DNA from: Euphorbia lathyris
Lineage: Eukaryota > Streptophyta > Magnoliopsida > Malpighiales > Euphorbiaceae
NCBI RefSeq assembly: GCF_963576675.1
Contig: NC_088916.1
Coordinates: 52,825,001 to 52,889,000, forward strand
Direction of reading: 5' to 3'
DNA: 64,000 nt
Made by a program: the position numbers and the translations under genes. Shown here in pieces: positions 61,394 to 64,000 of this stretch. Each line of letters starts with the position of its first letter. Position 1 is the first letter of the stretch. Under the pieces are notes generated by a model, which worked only from the letters and a program-made list of their open reading frames with translations, searched no databases and was not told where the DNA came from.

Positions 61394-63841
61394 AACCCCT
61401 CTGAGTCGCATCTCGCTGACAAAATCTCCCCAGTCGCCCCCGCTCCAGATCAGGTAAGTGTCCCTAACCCTAAACTGTTTGCGGACCCAAATGTTCAGCC
61501 TACTAAGGTACCCCTACCATATCCAAGTCGCAAGACTAAATTAGTTAAGGAATATGCAAAAATTTTAAATGTGTTTAAGAAAATTGAAATTAATCTTCCC
61601 TTTCTTGAACTACTTGAAAACATGCCTGTTTATGGGAAATTCCTTAAGGAGCTAATCACAAAAAAATGGAAGTTAGGGGACCATGAGACTGTCATGTTGA
61701 GCCAGGAATGCTCTGCTATGTTGAGCACGAATCTGCCAAAAAAATCTAAGGATCCTGGTAGTTTCAGCATTCCTTGCACCATAGGTAGTACACATTTCAA
61801 GTATGCACTTTGTGATCTGGGTGCCAGTATTAATTTGATGCCACTCTCTGTATACAGGAAATTGGGAATGGGAGATCCGAGTCCAACTTCAGTGACCATT
61901 CAACTGGCAGATCGCTCAGTACGGAGGCCAACCGGAATTGTCGAGGACTTACTCGTGAAAGTTGGCAAGTTCATCTTCCCTGCAGACTTTGTAATTCTAG
62001 ACATTGAGGAGGATAATCAGGTGCCCATTATTTTGGGAAGACCGTTCCTAGCAACAGGGAGGACACTGATCGACGTGGAAGAAGGGAAGTTGTTCCTTCG
62101 ACTACACGATGAGAAAGTGGAATTCAGCGTTGTGAAATCAATGAAGTATCCGGTAGACACTTCTTCTTGTAATTTTATTTGTACTAACGATGTTATTGTT
62201 GAAGATGTCTTCCAGGAAGATCAGGAACAAAGTCTAGCACCTGCTGAGATCACAGTGCCAGAAAGTGAACTTATTGAATTAAGTGAATTGGAAGCGGAAA
62301 GGTGTTATTGGACTCGACACGTTGAGGAGTTAGTAAGTAATTCCGGTTCCCTTCCAAAACCCTCCATTGAGGAACCACCGATCCTTGACCTTAAACCATT
62401 ACCTGTCCACCTTAAGTATGCATTTTTGCAACCACCTATGTCTTTGCCTGTAATTGTTTCTTCTGAGATGACCAGGGATATGGAAGAACAGTTGATTGAA
62501 GTTCTGCGCACGCACAAGGGCGCTTTTGGTTGGCAGATGGCAGACATACAGGGAATCAACCCCTCCGTATGCACCCATAGGATTTACATGGAGGACGAGA
62601 TCAAACCAACTGTTCAACCGCAACGACGATTGAACCCCAAAATGAAGGAAGTGGTGAAGGCTGAAGTGATCAAGCTCTTGGATGCAGGTATAATTTTCCC
62701 CATTTCTGACAGTCCTTGGGTTAGTCCTGTGCAGGTGGTTCCTAAGAAAGGCGGAACTACAGTGATGTTAAATGAGAAAAATGAACTGATCCTTGTGAGG
62801 AAGGTGACTGGTTGGCGTATGTGCATAGACTACAGGAAGCTGAATGACGCCACACGGAAAGACCACTTCCCACTTCCATTCATCGATCAGATGTTAGAGC
62901 GAATGTCAGGTAAGTGTTTCTATTCCACTGTAGACGGTTATTCGGGCTATATGCAAATACCGGTCGATCTGAAGGATCAGGAAAAGACCACTTTTACTTG
63001 CCCTTACGGGACTTTTGCATATAGACGGATGCCATTTGGCCTGTGCAACGCACCCGCCACATTCCAAAGATGCATGACAGCAATTTTTAGTGATATGGTT
63101 GAGAAATTCATGGAGATATTCATGGACGATTTCTCCATATTTGGATCCACTTTTGAAAGTTGTCTACAAAGTCTAGAGTTGATGTTGCAACGCTGTGAGG
63201 ACACTAGCCTAGTTCTTAACTGGGAAAAGTGTCAATTTATGGTCAAAGAGTGCATAGTGTTAGGGCATAGGGTGTCTGAAAGGGGGATAAAGGTCGACCC
63301 TGCTAAAATCGAAGTCATAGATAAACTACCTCCCCCCTGTAATGTCAAAGCAGTTAGAAGTTTCCTGGGGCATGCAGGATTCTATAGACGGTTCGTCAAA
63401 GATTTTTCCAAAATTGCTAGGCCTCTAACTCAATTGCTTTTGAAAGATGCCGATTTTGTTTTTACTGATGCATGCTTAGATGCTTTCAATGAACTTAAAA
63501 GTAAATTGGTGAAAGCCCCTATTATGGTTAGTCCAGATTGGGACAAGCCATTTGAGCTGATGTGTGATGCAAGCGACACAGCTGTAGGTGCATGCTTGGG
63601 TCAAAAGAAAGATAAAATTTGTCAGCCTATCTGTTATGCTAGTAAGACTTTAAACGAAGCTCAGGTAAATTACACAACCACAGAGAAAGAATTGCTAGCT
63701 ATCATTTTTGCCTTAGACAAGTTTAGATCTTATATTGTGCTTTCTAAGATTATTGTGTATACTGACCATGCTGCCCTGAGGTACTTGTTTTCTAAACAGG
63801 ATGCAAAGCCTAGACTCATTCGTTGGATATTGTTGCTCTAG
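61379..63841 (+). CDS. pol: Athila-2 protease, reverse transcriptase, RNase H
   Basis: 820 codons open, same frame as gag. The linker SRKTKLVKEYAKIL...PVYGKFLKELIT leads to the protease: LCDLGASINLMPLSVYRKLG and VPIILGRPFLATGRTLID. RT spans about residues 375-640: HKGAFGWQMADIQGINPSV, WRMCIDYRKLNDATRKDHF, STVDGYSGYMQIPVD, RMPFGLCNAPATFQRCM and catalytic FMDDFSIFG. RNase H follows: FELMCDASDTAVGACLGQ, TTEKELLAIIFALDKFRSYI and [11 protein letters not shown]. The active sites look intact. The frame stops at TAG 63839-63841 before EFDLEIRDKKG. Confidence 0.9.
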   Translation: MSRRDNPSESHLADKISPVAPAPDQVSVPNPKLFADPNVQPTKVPLPYPSRKTKLVKEYAKILNVFKKIEINLPFLELLENMPVYGKFLKELITKKWKLGDHETVMLSQECSAMLSTNLPKKSKDPGSFSIPCTIGSTHFKYALCDLGASINLMPLSVYRKLGMGDPSPTSVTIQLADRSVRRPTGIVEDLLVKVGKFIFPADFVILDIEEDNQVPIILGRPFLATGRTLIDVEEGKLFLRLHDEKVEFSVVKSMKYPVDTSSCNFICTNDVIVEDVFQEDQEQSLAPAEITVPESELIELSELEAERCYWTRHVEELVSNSGSLPKPSIEEPPILDLKPLPVHLKYAFLQPPMSLPVIVSSEMTRDMEEQLIEVLRTHKGAFGWQMADIQGINPSVCTHRIYMEDEIKPTVQPQRRLNPKMKEVVKAEVIKLLDAGIIFPISDSPWVSPVQVVPKKGGTTVMLNEKNELILVRKVTGWRMCIDYRKLNDATRKDHFPLPFIDQMLERMSGKCFYSTVDGYSGYMQIPVDLKDQEKTTFTCPYGTFAYRRMPFGLCNAPATFQRCMTAIFSDMVEKFMEIFMDDFSIFGSTFESCLQSLELMLQRCEDTSLVLNWEKCQFMVKECIVLGHRVSERGIKVDPAKIEVIDKLPPPCNVKAVRSFLGHAGFYRRFVKDFSKIARPLTQLLLKDADFVFTDACLDAFNELKSKLVKAPIMVSPDWDKPFELMCDASDTAVGACLGQKKDKICQPICYASKTLNEAQVNYTTTEKELLAIIFALDKFRSYIVLSKIIVYTDHAALRYLFSKQDAKPRLIRWILLL

Positions 63842-64000
63842 GAATTCGATTTAGAAATAAGAGACAAAAAGGGAGTCGAGAATGTGGTAGCTGACCACCT
63901 CTCCCGCTTGGAGAATAAGGAGGACGATATGGTCCTCTCTGAGGACATCAAGGAATCCTTCCCTGATGAGAAGTTAATGGCAATTTTATCAGTACCTTGG
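63842..64000 (+). pseudogene. pol: Athila-2 RNase H end and start of the integrase region, continues past the window
   Basis: After the TAG the same frame is open to the window end: EFDLEIRDKKGVENVVADHL is the usual RNase H-integrase linker. The integrase zinc domain would follow outside the window. Confidence 0.8.

Larger units (their letters stand above)
58251..64000 (+). mobile_element. Athila-lineage element (Athila-2), + strand, runs past the window end
   Basis: LTR ending GAGCATCA at 59715, tRNA-Asp PBS at 59722, then gag, protease, RT, RNase H and the start of the integrase region at the window edge. The left border is inferred: TGATATTTCC at 58251 fits the TGAT...ATCA ends of the other Athilas here, with TGTTTATACG at 58241 as alternative. 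Gag-pol is the best preserved in the window; breaks are three TGA codons in one array and one TAG. Confidence 0.88.

Overview
The window is repeat-only plant DNA, probably from a eudicot and probably heterochromatic. It contains no host gene, rRNA or tRNA gene that I can support. The evidence is a set of nested LTR retrotransposons of families known from flowering plants: Ty3/gypsy Tat and Athila, Ty1/copia of probable SIRE type, and a GAG-only non-autonomous element. There is also one end of a CACTA DNA transposon and decayed gypsy and LINE remnants. Primer-binding sites match plant tRNA-Met and tRNA-Asp. I cannot name the species.

Layout. 1-9716 is a Tat-type element on the + strand, with its 5' LTR cut by the window edge; it has gag-PR, RT-RNase H-second RNase H-INT and a four-exon antisense gene before the 3' LTR. 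It sits in a CACTA element whose 5' end (minus strand) is 9717-11285. That element in turn lies in old sequence (11286-14313) holding a gypsy gag pseudogene and a LINE 3' remnant. At 14314 a short GAG-only element inserted (14314-47165, TSD GATGG). A 31-kb Athila element (14321-45393, minus strand) then landed in its left LTR. The Athila was itself hit four times: a solo copia LTR (14735-16063, TSD ATAGA), a 2.07-kb solo LTR (21220-23287, TSD GATAG), a full copia element (25206-35983, TSD GCTTC) and a 6.5-kb non-autonomous Athila-like element (36579-43077, TSD AGGGC). Eleven bases of old host sequence follow, then a second, decayed copia element (47177-57871, + strand). It is cut by a fragment of another Athila LTR (57872-about 58250), which is cut by a further Athila (about 58251 to beyond 64000, + strand).

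Function. Nearly every pol has stops or frameshifts, so most copies look inactive, although LTR pairs of the inner elements differ by only about 1.5-2% by eye. The youngest-looking pol is in the last Athila, where protease, RT and RNase H read through and the breaks are mainly CGA-to-TGA changes.

Most unusual signal. Each of three Athila-like families carries its own short GC-rich interrupted palindrome: CACGC-CCC-GCGTG, GTCTCG-C-CGAGAC and CTGCTCG-C-CGAGCAG. It is arrayed in the LTR just upstream of the TATA box, and related or analogous palindromes form a second cluster inside the element. In one family the inner array is in frame inside gag-pol; in another it forms three tandem hairpins whose arms differ but stay complementary. 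The Tat element (GCGGATC) and the copia elements (GCTGAG/GTCAGC) also carry strongly over-represented short words in coding and non-coding parts alike.
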